From: Lachnospiraceae bacterium
GTDB taxonomy: Bacteria; Bacillota; Clostridia; Lachnospirales; Lachnospiraceae
Length of the DNA: 64,000 bases
Assembly (NCBI GenBank): GCA_910574885.1
Contig: CAJTDD010000009.1
Location: forward strand, 84,157 to 148,156
Direction of reading: 5' to 3'
The translations under genes and the position numbers were made by a program. The notes beneath the pieces are model-generated. The model was not told the origin of the DNA. It worked only from the letters and a program-made list of their open reading frames with translations, and did not search any database. Positions 34,876-43,559 of this stretch are shown one piece after another. Position 1 is the stretch's first letter, and each line of letters starts with the position of its first letter.

Positions 34876-36234
34876 ATGAAGAACAGACAGGTATGTTTAA
34901 CGGAGGGACCGATTTTAAGGTCATTGGTTGCACTGGCGATGCCGATAATGGCGTCGTCCTTTTTAAATACAGTCTACAGCATTACCGACATGGCGTGGAT
35001 TGGATTGCTTGGCTCGAAAGCCGTTGCTGGCGTCGGTGTGGGTGGCATGTACGTATGGCTTTCCCAGGGACTTTCATCCCTTGCGCGAATGGGAGCGCAG
35101 GTCAATGTCGCCCAGTCGTTCGGGCGCGGCAGGAAGGACGAGGCGGGCGAGTACGCCCGGGCGGCGTTACAGCTCACACTGTTGTTCGGGGTATTATTTG
35201 CAATCGTAAGCGTAGGCTTCACAGACGGCCTTGTAGCCTTATTCCATCTCGGAGACAAAGAGACGATACAGTGTGCGGAAAGCTATATGCGGATAACCTG
35301 CGGGCTGGTAATATTTTCCTACATGACCGTAGTGCTGACTGGAATTTACACGGCACAGGGGGATTCTAAGACGCCCCTTCTGGCAAATATTATCGGCCTT
35401 ATCGTCAACATGGCCTTAGACCCGGTACTCATCCTTGGGATTGGGCCGTTTCCCAGAATGGAAGTCGTGGGGGCGGCAATCGCGACGGTGATTGCCCAGT
35501 TCATCGTTATGCTGGTAATGATCCTGGGGGCATGGAAGGGAAAAGGTGCGGACAATGTCCTTGCCGGGATGAAACTGATAAAGCCTGTGGAAGGCAGGTT
35601 CTTTCAGGCAGTGTTCCGCATCGGAGTACCTACGGCGTTGCAGGGGACGGTATACTGCGGTATTTCCATGGTGCTGACCCGCATGGTCGCCGTCTTCGGG
35701 CCGGGTGCGGTCGCCGTACAGCGTGTGGGAGGACAAGTCGAGGCGGTATCCTGGAATACGGCGGACGGGTTTGCGGCGGCGATTAATGCGTTTACCGCTC
35801 AGAACTATGGCGCAGGCCAGATGGAGCGGGTACGCAAGGGATACAAGATTTCCTTCCGGACAATCGCTATATGGGGAAGTTTGATTACGCTGACATTTAT
35901 CTTGCTGCCGAAACCAATCTCGGAAATCTTCTTCCATGAGGCAAATGTCGTGGGGATATCTATTGATTATCTGCGCATTGTGGGAATCAGCGAGGCGTTC
36001 ATGTGTGTGGAATTGATGACGGTGGGCGCGTTGTCCGGGCTTGGCAGGACGAAGCTGTGCAGTATTATCAGCATTGTTTTTACCGCGGCAAGAGTGCCTC
36101 TTGCGGTGGCGTTGGCGGCGTCACCGCTGGGGCTTAACGGTATCTGGTGGGCGTTGACACTGTCGTCTGTAGTAAAAGGAGTTGTGTTCGTAGGGGCGTT
36201 TAACAAGGTGACTGTATGTAAGGATAAAATATAG
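34876..36234 (+). CDS. MATE-family efflux transporter
   Basis: This 452-residue protein has about twelve membrane spans and MATE blocks: GPILRSLVALAMPIMASSFLNTVYSITDMAWIG, LTGIYTAQGDSKTPLLANIIGLIVNMALDPVLI, and VQRVGGQVEAVSWNTADGFAAAINAFTAQNYGA. It is a second complete MATE gene, distinct from that at 22158, and GC-rich in codon use compared with the AT-rich genes near 24-30 kb. It stands as a single gene ending at a hairpin shared with the convergent neighbour. The exported substrate is unknown. Confidence 0.87.
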   Translation: MKNRQVCLTEGPILRSLVALAMPIMASSFLNTVYSITDMAWIGLLGSKAVAGVGVGGMYVWLSQGLSSLARMGAQVNVAQSFGRGRKDEAGEYARAALQLTLLFGVLFAIVSVGFTDGLVALFHLGDKETIQCAESYMRITCGLVIFSYMTVVLTGIYTAQGDSKTPLLANIIGLIVNMALDPVLILGIGPFPRMEVVGAAIATVIAQFIVMLVMILGAWKGKGADNVLAGMKLIKPVEGRFFQAVFRIGVPTALQGTVYCGISMVLTRMVAVFGPGAVAVQRVGGQVEAVSWNTADGFAAAINAFTAQNYGAGQMERVRKGYKISFRTIAIWGSLITLTFILLPKPISEIFFHEANVVGISIDYLRIVGISEAFMCVELMTVGALSGLGRTKLCSIISIVFTAARVPLAVALAASPLGLNGIWWALTLSSVVKGVVFVGAFNKVTVCKDKI

Positions 36235-36243
36235 TGAAATGAA

Positions 36244-36286
36244 AAGCCGGATGTGAACCGTATTTTTACTGTTTTACATCTGGCTT
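36244..36286. terminator. Bidirectional terminator between convergent genes
   Basis: AAGCCGGATGT (36244-36254) pairs with ACATCTGGCTT (36276-36286) with one mismatch. It lies between the MATE stop and the stop of the convergent AAA-ATPase gene, with T/A-rich stretches on both sides. Confidence 0.7.
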
Positions 36287-37964
36287 ATTTACTCTTGACC
36301 AAGCATTTCTTTTTATAAAATGCCATCCCAAACCACAAGACCTTACCGTACCCGGATCGTTCCACTTTTTTTGCATACTGTCTTTTTTCAATCTGCGCCA
36401 ATGCTTCTTCACATTCTGACATAAGTTTATCCTCGCCTTTTGCCGCCTTTGCTTCTATAACGGCCGCCCGCCGGTTGATACGGTCCTTAATTACGATATC
36501 CGACCGTCCCAGACCGTTCTCATAGTTAGATTCAACGATATATTCTGTCCCGGCAAACAACCCGGTGAGAAATGCATGATAGAAATTCTCTGAATAGTCA
36601 TGATAGCTAATCGTATCGAACAGCAAATCCGATAATTGACGGCTTAAATCTTCCGTATCTGCATTCCAAAGGCTCTGCCACAATTTCCCATAATTACAGG
36701 AGACAGCCCTGCTGCTGAACCATTGGTTAATACTTTTCTTGAAAATCTCTTTTATCTCGGCGTTTGGAATCTTCAATGCAATCTGGCCCTTTTCAAGGTT
36801 ATCCCATGAATCCATTTCTTCCGGCAGCGCCCGGGTCAGATAACCAGTCAGATAGAGCAGGCTCCATACATTGCTTTCGGAGGATTTCAGCACATCATAA
36901 GTAAGGTTTTCTGTAATCGTTTCCTTGATATAGCCGCCCGCCATAAGTATTTCCAGCTTTTCTTTGACAGTACTCGTATTGCGGGAAAGAAAACTGGAGA
37001 TAATGGAGTTATCGCTGGTGTGCTCCCAGAAACTTTCCGGCTCAGTAATGTGGTTTGTCCGGACTTTATTCACATAATTCAGTACATCCCATGGGCAATA
37101 GAGCTCAAAGTTCCCAAAATGATATCCGTCATACCACTTCTTTACACGGTCGGCATGCTCCATGCAGCCTGTGTCTTTCAGGATTGCCAAAACTTCCGGC
37201 TCGGTAAAACCGAAGTATTCATTTAACCGCGTGTCAGAGATGGTATCTGATACAAAATTGTTGACGCCTGTAAATATACTTTCTTTTGCAATTCTGAGAC
37301 AGCCTGTAAGAACGGCAAATTTTAGGGAAGGATTATCCTTGAATGCCTGTAGGAGTCCCTTCATGATGTCGAGCATCTGGGGATAGTAATTTTTGTCGCT
37401 TGCCTTGGCTAAAGGTACGTCGTATTCGTCTATCAGCAGGATTACAGGTTTTCCGTAATGAGCGGCTAACAGTTCTGTCATGATAAGAAGACTGTTTTTT
37501 ACTGTATTTTGCGAGGCATTTTGTGAGATAAGCTCATCTATTATTTTTCTATCGTAAGTTGTAATCTTGCCGCTGTCCATCAGATAAAGATGTTTTTTGA
37601 ATAATCTGGCAATCACAATTGCCAATTGTTCATAAGCGGCTTCAAATGTCAGTCCGTCAATAGATTTGAAAGATACAAAGACAGTCGGATATTGGTTCAT
37701 CCAATGCCCGCAAAGAATCTGATTCTGGGATATTTCCAGACCTTCAAACCACTTCCGGCTGTTTCTCTGGATATCGAAGAATGATTCCAACATGGACATT
37801 GCCAGTGTTTTCCCGAAACGGCGCGGGCGGGTAATTAGAGTGACCTGTGTTCCATGAGTTTTTATCAACTCTTGAATCAGACCGGTTTTGTCAATATAGT
37901 AATAGTTGTTTTCTCGGATATCCTCGAATCCAGACCTGCCTATTGGCATATTGATAGATTTCAT
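36285..37964 (-). CDS. AAA-ATPase-like / PD-(D/E)XK nuclease domain protein
   Basis: This 559-residue protein begins INMPIGRSGFEDIRENNYYYIDKTGLI and has the P-loop variant TRPRRFGKT that defines the AAA-ATPase-like family (Pfam PF09820). A Walker B-like VILLIDEYDVPL follows. Its C-terminus carries GRSDIVIKDRINRRAAVIEAKAAKG, the D-(x)n-ExK arrangement of the associated nuclease domain. Many copies occur in gut Clostridia and Bacteroidetes; the function is unproven. The ATG at 37964 is chosen for the GGAG ten bases upstream, shortening the open frame by 24 residues. Confidence 0.87.
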   Translation of the reverse strand: MKSINMPIGRSGFEDIRENNYYYIDKTGLIQELIKTHGTQVTLITRPRRFGKTLAMSMLESFFDIQRNSRKWFEGLEISQNQILCGHWMNQYPTVFVSFKSIDGLTFEAAYEQLAIVIARLFKKHLYLMDSGKITTYDRKIIDELISQNASQNTVKNSLLIMTELLAAHYGKPVILLIDEYDVPLAKASDKNYYPQMLDIMKGLLQAFKDNPSLKFAVLTGCLRIAKESIFTGVNNFVSDTISDTRLNEYFGFTEPEVLAILKDTGCMEHADRVKKWYDGYHFGNFELYCPWDVLNYVNKVRTNHITEPESFWEHTSDNSIISSFLSRNTSTVKEKLEILMAGGYIKETITENLTYDVLKSSESNVWSLLYLTGYLTRALPEEMDSWDNLEKGQIALKIPNAEIKEIFKKSINQWFSSRAVSCNYGKLWQSLWNADTEDLSRQLSDLLFDTISYHDYSENFYHAFLTGLFAGTEYIVESNYENGLGRSDIVIKDRINRRAAVIEAKAAKGEDKLMSECEEALAQIEKRQYAKKVERSGYGKVLWFGMAFYKKKCLVKSK

Positions 37965-38095
37965 ATTCGTCAGACTCCTTTTTTGGTTTCTCTGATATAT
38001 GGATTTTACCATAGAAACTGTAAGTTCACAAGTCATGGGAGGGTGGCGGGAGCAGGATGAAAAGGCGGAAAAAGGCAGAAACGATGAAAAAATGC

Positions 38096-38124
38096 TTGAA
38101 ATCCCAAAAAGAGTGTGCTAAGAT
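38096..38124 (+). promoter_or_regulatory. Promoter of the T-box/aspS-gatCAB operon
   Basis: TTGAAA (38096-38101), a 17-base spacer and TAAGAT (38119-38124) put the transcript start near 38131, at the foot of T-box stem I. The stretch 38037-38095 before it holds nothing I recognise. Confidence 0.7.
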
Positions 38125-38130
38125 AAGAGA

Positions 38131-38461
38131 CAAATTTTTAAAAGGCTATGAAAGAGACTCTGTCCTTTGGAACTTGACAGGAATGAAGTGTCACCGACTG
38201 AGAGCGCTTCTTGAGGAATAAGGACAATAGGGAACACTCCGGAGCTGACCGGTCGAACCTAAGTAGGCCGGTACGTGGGCGCGCGTTAAGCGTGAGGAAT
38301 CATATGCTAGTACACTAGGCGCTGCATGTGGTTTCTGCAGAGGGGAATCCGGTTGCCGGACAGACGTCCGGTATCATTTCTTTAGGATTCAATGCGGGTG
38401 GTACCGCGGATAGTATCAGAATATCCGTCCCGGAATACAGACATGTATTCCGGGACTTTTT
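38131..38461 (+). promoter_or_regulatory. T-box riboswitch, candidate Asn/Glu two-codon type
   Basis: The conserved T-box GGGTGGTACCGCGG lies at 38396-38409. The terminator has an 11-bp stem, TCCCGGAATAC with GTATTCCGGGA (38428-38455), followed by CTTTTT. In stem I, TGTCCTT pairs with AAGGACA (38220-38226), and the 3' side of the specifier loop then reads TAGGGAACACTCC. GAA (38232-38234) and AAC (38233-38235) overlap by a one-base shift. A T-box sensing both tRNA-Asn and tRNA-Glu through overlapping codons is described for the transamidation operon of Clostridium acetobutylicum, and the genes here are of the same kind. Uncharged tRNA would let transcription pass into aspS. Confidence 0.85.
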
Positions 38462-38582
38462 ACGTTGTCCTGAGATGATAAAATCCTACGATTATTGACC
38501 ATGAGATTTTATCATTTACAGGATGTCTCACCCCCGGAATACATGACAGCAGCAACAGTCAGATGGGAAAAGGAGGACAATT

Positions 38583-39917
38583 ATGGATTATTTCACAGGC
38601 GTAAGAAAGAAGGAAACATTGGAAATCAGCGAGTTACTGGGGCAGGCAAAGCCCGGGCAGAAGGTGAAGGTCAATGGAGCCGTCCACGCAATCCGCGATA
38701 TGGGTACGGTAGCATTCGTAATCCTTAGGAAAAGAGAAGGGCTTCTTCAGGGAGTGTATGAAGAAGGCGCCGCAGATTTTAAGCTGAAAGATATCAGGGA
38801 GGCTTCCACGGTTGAGGTAGAAGGCATTTTAGAAGAAAATGAGAAAGCTCCGGGCGGGATAGAAATCCGGATGGAGAAAATCCGCATTTTGAGCCAGCCG
38901 TCCGATGAAATGCTGCCCCTTGCCATTGGCAAATGGAAACTGAACACTTCATTGGAGGCGAAGATGAATTACCGCTCCATCGCCCTTAGGAACATCCGGG
39001 AGCGGGCCAAGTTCCGGATTCAGGAGGGGCTTGTGCGGGCATTCCGGGATTTCCTCTACGGCGAGGGATTTACGGAAATCCACACACCCAAGATTGGCGC
39101 AAAAGGCGCCGAGGGCGGCGCGAACATCTTCAAGCTGGACTATTTCCACCGTCCCGCCGTACTGGCGCAAAGCCCCCAGTTCTATAAACAGATGATGGTG
39201 GGCGTGTTTGACCGGGTGTTCGAGACGGCTCCCGTATTTCGGGCGGAGAAGCACAACACAAAACGGCATCTGAACGAGTACACCAGCCTGGATTTTGAGA
39301 TGGGCTATATTGACGGATTCGAGGATATTATGGCGATGGAGACAGGATATTTACAGTACGCCATGGAAATGCTAAAAAAAGATTACGAAAAGGAACTTAG
39401 GATTCTGGATATCACCCTGCCGGATGTGTCCCAGATTCCGGCAGTGAAGTTCCATGAGATAAAAGAGCGGGTTTCCGAAAAATACGGACATCAGATGCGC
39501 AATCCCTTTGATTTGGAGCCGGAGGAAGAGCTGCTCATTGGGCGGTATGCGAAAGAAGAATGGGACAGCGATTTCATTTTCGTGACCCACTATCCTTCCA
39601 AGAAGCGGCCGTTCTACGCGATGGACGACCCGGAGGATACGAGATATACGTTGAGTTTCGACCTTCTCTTCAAAGGAATGGAGATTACGACCGGCGGGCA
39701 GCGTATCCATGATTATCGGATGCTGAGGGAGAAGATTGCTGCAAGAGGAATGTCAGAAGAGGGGATGGAAGACTATCTCGATACGTTCAAACATGGCATG
39801 CCGCCTCATGGAGGGCTTGGGATTGGCCTGGAACGGCTGACCATGAAGCTGGTGGGGGAGGACAACGTGCGGGAGACCACGCTGTTCCCAAGGGATATGA
39901 GCAGGTTGGAGCCTTAG
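38583..39917 (+). CDS. aspS: Aspartyl-tRNA synthetase, archaeal type (probably non-discriminating)
   Basis: This 444-residue class IIb synthetase has an N-terminal OB-fold anticodon domain (residues 15-105). Motif 2 is FETAPVFRAEKHNTKRHLNEYTSLDFEM and motif 3 is GGLGIGLERLTMKL. The length and the lack of the bacterial GAD insertion mark it as the archaeal-type AspRS2. Such enzymes charge both tRNA-Asp and tRNA-Asn with aspartate; the mischarged Asp-tRNA-Asn is then amidated by GatCAB, encoded directly downstream. The T-box leader fits control by Asn supply. A GGAGG site precedes the ATG. A separate bacterial-type AspRS may exist elsewhere. Confidence 0.92.
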   Translation: MDYFTGVRKKETLEISELLGQAKPGQKVKVNGAVHAIRDMGTVAFVILRKREGLLQGVYEEGAADFKLKDIREASTVEVEGILEENEKAPGGIEIRMEKIRILSQPSDEMLPLAIGKWKLNTSLEAKMNYRSIALRNIRERAKFRIQEGLVRAFRDFLYGEGFTEIHTPKIGAKGAEGGANIFKLDYFHRPAVLAQSPQFYKQMMVGVFDRVFETAPVFRAEKHNTKRHLNEYTSLDFEMGYIDGFEDIMAMETGYLQYAMEMLKKDYEKELRILDITLPDVSQIPAVKFHEIKERVSEKYGHQMRNPFDLEPEEELLIGRYAKEEWDSDFIFVTHYPSKKRPFYAMDDPEDTRYTLSFDLLFKGMEITTGGQRIHDYRMLREKIAARGMSEEGMEDYLDTFKHGMPPHGGLGIGLERLTMKLVGEDNVRETTLFPRDMSRLEP

Positions 39918-39941
39918 AAGAAGTAAAGGAGAATACTGGAT

Positions 39942-40235
39942 ATGGCAAACAAGATATCAGACGAGACAATCGAATATGTGGGAATCCTTGCAAAACTGGA
40001 ATTATCCGCCGAGGAAAAGGAGAATGCCAAAGCAGATATGGAGAAAATGCTGGATTATATTGATACGCTGAATGAACTGGACACAGAGGGCGTTACCCCT
40101 ATGTCCCACGTATTTCCGGTAAATAACGTGTTCCGGGAAGACACGGTAAGCCAGAAGGACGGAAGTGAGGAAACCCTTGCTAACGCGCCGTTAAGGAAAG
40201 GCTTATGCTTCAAGGTTCCCAAGACGATTGGATAG
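39942..40235 (+). CDS. gatC: Asp-tRNA(Asn)/Glu-tRNA(Gln) amidotransferase subunit C
   Basis: This 97-residue GatC has the typical helical start ISDETIEYVGILAKLELSAEEKE and the tail block EDTVSQKDGSEETLANAPLRKG. GatC wraps around GatA and holds it to GatB in the GatCAB complex. The gene lies 24 bases after aspS, with AAAGGAG before the ATG, and is followed closely by gatA, forming the transamidation operon. Confidence 0.92.
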   Translation: MANKISDETIEYVGILAKLELSAEEKENAKADMEKMLDYIDTLNELDTEGVTPMSHVFPVNNVFREDTVSQKDGSEETLANAPLRKGLCFKVPKTIG

Positions 40236-40249
40236 GAGGCGGATGGAAG

Positions 40250-41734
40250 ATGGATATTACAAGTATGACGGCAGTTGAGCTGGGAAAGAAAATCAAAGCA
40301 AGAGAGTTATCCGTTACAGATGCCGTAAATGCATGCCTTGCGCAGATTGATAAGGCAGAACCGGACGTCCACAGTTTTGTGACCATTGACCGGGAAGGCG
40401 CCCTTTTAAGAGCAGAAGAAGTGCAGAAGCAGATTGATGAAGGGATGCTTGAGAGTCCTCTTGCCGGTGTCCCGGTAGCGATAAAGGATAACCTGTGTAC
40501 CAAAGGAATGAAAACCACTTGCAGTTCAAAGATTCTGGAAGATTTCAAACCCACGTTTACGGCAGAGGCGGTATGCAATCTGGAAAAAGCGGGCGCGGTG
40601 ATCATCGGGAAAACCAATATGGATGAATTTGCCATGGGAAGCACAACGGAGACTTCGTATTTTGGCGTCACGAGAAACCCATGGAATTTAGAATATGTCC
40701 CCGGCGGCTCTTCCGGCGGCTCTTGCGCGGCAGTGGCCGCCTGTGAAAGCCCTTATGCCCTTGGTTCGGATACCGGCGGCTCCATCCGCCAGCCCAGCTC
40801 ATTCTGCGGGGTGGTTGGGCTGAAACCCACCTATGGGACGGTGTCCAGATATGGATTGATTGCCTACGGTTCATCGCTGGACCAGATTGGACCCATTGCA
40901 AAGGACGTGACGGACTGCGCGGCAATTTTGGAAGTAATTGCATCCTATGATTCCAAGGACAGCACATCCATTGACAGAAGCAGGTATGTAGGTTTTACCG
41001 CCGCCTTGGTAAATGATGTGACCGGCATGAGAATCGGGATACCTAAGGATTATTTTGGCGACGGGCTGGATAACGAGGTCAGGGAGAAGATTCTGGAGGC
41101 GGTCAAGATACTGGAAAGCAGGGGAGCGATTGTAGAAGAATTTGATTTAAGCCTTGTTAAGTACGCAATCCCGGCATATTATGTGATTGCGTCGGCGGAG
41201 GCAAGTTCTAATCTTTCCCGTTTTGACGGGGTAAAATACGGCTACCGCACAAAAGAATATGAAGGGCTTCACAATATGTATAAGAAGACCCGCAATGAAG
41301 GCTTTGGTGCGGAAGTAAAGCGCAGAATCATGCTGGGTTCTTTTGTGTTAAGTTCCGGCTACTATGACGCCTATTACCTGAAAGCATTGAAGACAAAGGC
41401 TCTTATTAAAGAGGCGTTCGACCGCGCCTTTGCAAGGTTCGACGTCATCATCGCCCCGGCAGCGCCCACGACGGCCCTAAAGCTCGGGCATAGCCTAAGC
41501 GACCCGCTCAAGATGTATCTGGGAGACATCTATACCGTTTCCGTGAACTTAGCGGGGCTGCCTGGAATCAGCGTCCCTGTAGGGCTGGATTCCAAGGGAT
41601 TGCCTGTGGGGATGCAGATACTCGGAAATTGTTTCGAGGAAAATAAAATTATCCGTGCGGCGTATACGTTGGAGCAGACATTGGGTTTTGTCAGCGGTCA
41701 TACGGATAGGAAGATGGAAGGAGGCGAGGCGTAA
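40250..41734 (+). CDS. gatA: Asp-tRNA(Asn)/Glu-tRNA(Gln) amidotransferase subunit A
   Basis: This 494-residue amidase-signature protein releases ammonia from glutamine for the GatB reaction. The catalytic triad is visible as K79 (VAIKDN), S154 (GGSSGGS) and S178 (SDTGGSIRQPSSF). The ATG at 40250 follows GGAGG by ten bases; the longer frame from 40205 overlaps gatC and lacks a site. An insertion-like stretch (SSIDRSRYVGFTAAL region) in the middle is normal for the family. The last base is shared with the gatB start. Confidence 0.93.
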   Translation: MDITSMTAVELGKKIKARELSVTDAVNACLAQIDKAEPDVHSFVTIDREGALLRAEEVQKQIDEGMLESPLAGVPVAIKDNLCTKGMKTTCSSKILEDFKPTFTAEAVCNLEKAGAVIIGKTNMDEFAMGSTTETSYFGVTRNPWNLEYVPGGSSGGSCAAVAACESPYALGSDTGGSIRQPSSFCGVVGLKPTYGTVSRYGLIAYGSSLDQIGPIAKDVTDCAAILEVIASYDSKDSTSIDRSRYVGFTAALVNDVTGMRIGIPKDYFGDGLDNEVREKILEAVKILESRGAIVEEFDLSLVKYAIPAYYVIASAEASSNLSRFDGVKYGYRTKEYEGLHNMYKKTRNEGFGAEVKRRIMLGSFVLSSGYYDAYYLKALKTKALIKEAFDRAFARFDVIIAPAAPTTALKLGHSLSDPLKMYLGDIYTVSVNLAGLPGISVPVGLDSKGLPVGMQILGNCFEENKIIRAAYTLEQTLGFVSGHTDRKMEGGEA

Positions 41735-43170
41735 TGGCAAAGATGTACGAAACCGTAATCGGACTGGAAGTCCATGTAGAGCTTGCGACAAAGACGAAAA
41801 TCTTCTGCTCTTGTAGCACAGAATTTGGCGGCGCGCCCAACACCCACACCTGTCCGGTGTGTACGGGAATGCCCGGTTCACTGCCCGTATTAAATAAGAA
41901 GGTAGTGGAATACGCCATGGCCATTGGCCTTGCCACCAACTGCGACATTACACGGGTCTGTAAATTCGACCGTAAGAACTACTTTTATCCGGACAATCCC
42001 CAGAACTACCAGATTTCACAGCTCTACCTTCCCATTGCGTCAAAGGGCTACGTAGAAATCGAGGTGGGCGGCAGGAAGAAAAAAGTCCGTATTCACGAGA
42101 TGCATATGGAGGAAGACGCCGGGAAGCTGATTCATGACGAGTGGGACGATACGTCTCTGGTGGATTACAACCGAAGCGGAGTCCCCCTTGTGGAAATCGT
42201 TTCCGAGCCAGATATGCGCTCGGCAGAGGAGGTCATCGCCTATCTGGAAAAACTGCGTATGATTATCCAATATCTGGGCGCTTCGGACTGTAAGCTTCAG
42301 GAAGGCTCCATGCGGGCCGACGTTAACTTGTCTGTGAGGGAGGCAGGTACGGAAGAGTTCGGCACCAGGACGGAAATGAAGAACCTGAACTCTTTTAAGG
42401 CAATCGCCCGGGCAATCGAGGGAGAGCGGGAACGCCAGATTGAATTATTGGAGGAAGGGAAAGCCGTCGTCCAGGAAACCAGAAGATGGGACGACAACAA
42501 GGAATCCTCCTATGCCATGCGCTCCAAGGAAGACGCGCAGGATTACCGTTATTTCCCGGAGCCGGATCTTGTGCCGATTGTCATCAGCGACGAGTGGATA
42601 GAACAGATACGAAAAAAACAGCCGGAGCTTAGGACGGAGAAGCTAAAGCGATATCAGAAAGAATTTGATATCCCCCAGTATGACGCGGAAATCATCACGG
42701 CATCTAAGCACATGGCAGACATTTTCGAGGCAGCCACGAGAATCTGCGGCAAGCCGAAAAAGGTGTCCAACTGGCTGATGGTGGAGACGCTGCGCCTATT
42801 GAAAGACCATAATATGGAGCCGGAAGATATTACGTTTTCACCGGAAAATCTGGCGAAGCTGGTGGAGCTTACGGAAAGCAAGGCAATCAACAGTTCTGTG
42901 GCAAAGGAAGTGTTTGAGAAAATATTTTCAGAGGACGTTGATCCGGAAGTTTATGTGGAAGAGCATGGGCTCAAAATGGTAAATGACGAAGGCGCGCTTG
43001 AAGAAGTATTGAAAAAAGTAATTGCGGACAATCCGCAGGCGGCAGAAGATTACCGGGGAGGCAAGGAAAAGGCTCTGGGCGCGTTGGTGGGGCAGACCAT
43101 GAAGGCTATGAAAGGAAAGGCAGACCCCGGACTTGTGAACCGGAAGCTAAGGGAGATGATTAATGAATGA
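41734..43170 (+). CDS. gatB: Asp-tRNA(Asn)/Glu-tRNA(Gln) amidotransferase subunit B
   Basis: This 478-residue GatB starts YETVIGLEVHVELATKTKIFCSC. It includes the zinc-binding cysteines CSCST and CPVC, the KFDRKNYFYPDNPQNYQISQ block and the tail/YqeY-like end (GGKEKALGALVGQTMKAMKGKADPGLVN). It activates the mischarged Asp or Glu with ATP and accepts ammonia through a tunnel from GatA. It overlaps gatA by one base and the next small gene by eight, so translation is coupled throughout. Confidence 0.94.
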   Translation: MAKMYETVIGLEVHVELATKTKIFCSCSTEFGGAPNTHTCPVCTGMPGSLPVLNKKVVEYAMAIGLATNCDITRVCKFDRKNYFYPDNPQNYQISQLYLPIASKGYVEIEVGGRKKKVRIHEMHMEEDAGKLIHDEWDDTSLVDYNRSGVPLVEIVSEPDMRSAEEVIAYLEKLRMIIQYLGASDCKLQEGSMRADVNLSVREAGTEEFGTRTEMKNLNSFKAIARAIEGERERQIELLEEGKAVVQETRRWDDNKESSYAMRSKEDAQDYRYFPEPDLVPIVISDEWIEQIRKKQPELRTEKLKRYQKEFDIPQYDAEIITASKHMADIFEAATRICGKPKKVSNWLMVETLRLLKDHNMEPEDITFSPENLAKLVELTESKAINSSVAKEVFEKIFSEDVDPEVYVEEHGLKMVNDEGALEEVLKKVIADNPQAAEDYRGGKEKALGALVGQTMKAMKGKADPGLVNRKLREMINE

Positions 43171-43357
43171 TGAAGAGATGCGGGAAAAATGTCCCCGGAA
43201 TGAGGAAGAAAAGAAAATACTGAAAATGCTGGGAGAGGGATGTACGATAGAGGAGTGCCGTAAGAACACGGTTCTGACCAGTGAGGAAATGAAAGAATTT
43301 CTGGAGTATGCCCGTAAGTGGGAATGTGAGCATCTGTGCGTACCAGTGAGGAAATGA
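43163..43357 (+). CDS. Small protein of unknown function, coupled to gatB
   Basis: This 64-residue frame starts inside the gatB stop region with a GGGAG site about nine bases upstream. The charged helical sequence NEEEKKILKMLGEGCTIEEC then LTSEEMKEFLEYARKWECEH suggests a small helix-turn-helix-like fold (a CTIEECRKNTVLT turn), but I recognise no family. A 22-bp direct repeat, starting ACCAGTGAGG, occurs inside the gene (43277-43298) and again across its stop (43342-43363). This suggests the 3' end arose by a local duplication. Translation is likely but unproven. Confidence 0.5.
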   Translation: MNDEEMREKCPRNEEEKKILKMLGEGCTIEECRKNTVLTSEEMKEFLEYARKWECEHLCVPVRK

Positions 43358-43559
43358 AAGAATGTGGAATGATGACGGGGAAATGTGTGGAATATGCCCG
43401 ACAAGCATAGGGTGAAGGGACAGAGATTTGTCAGATTTAGGGATGTCATTTGCCGGCGGATGTGATATGATATGAATGGACATATAAGGAAAATAAATAA
43501 CCTGTATAGAAAAATGGTATGGCAGGCTATTTATGAAGCTGAGAAGAAGGAGATTTTAT

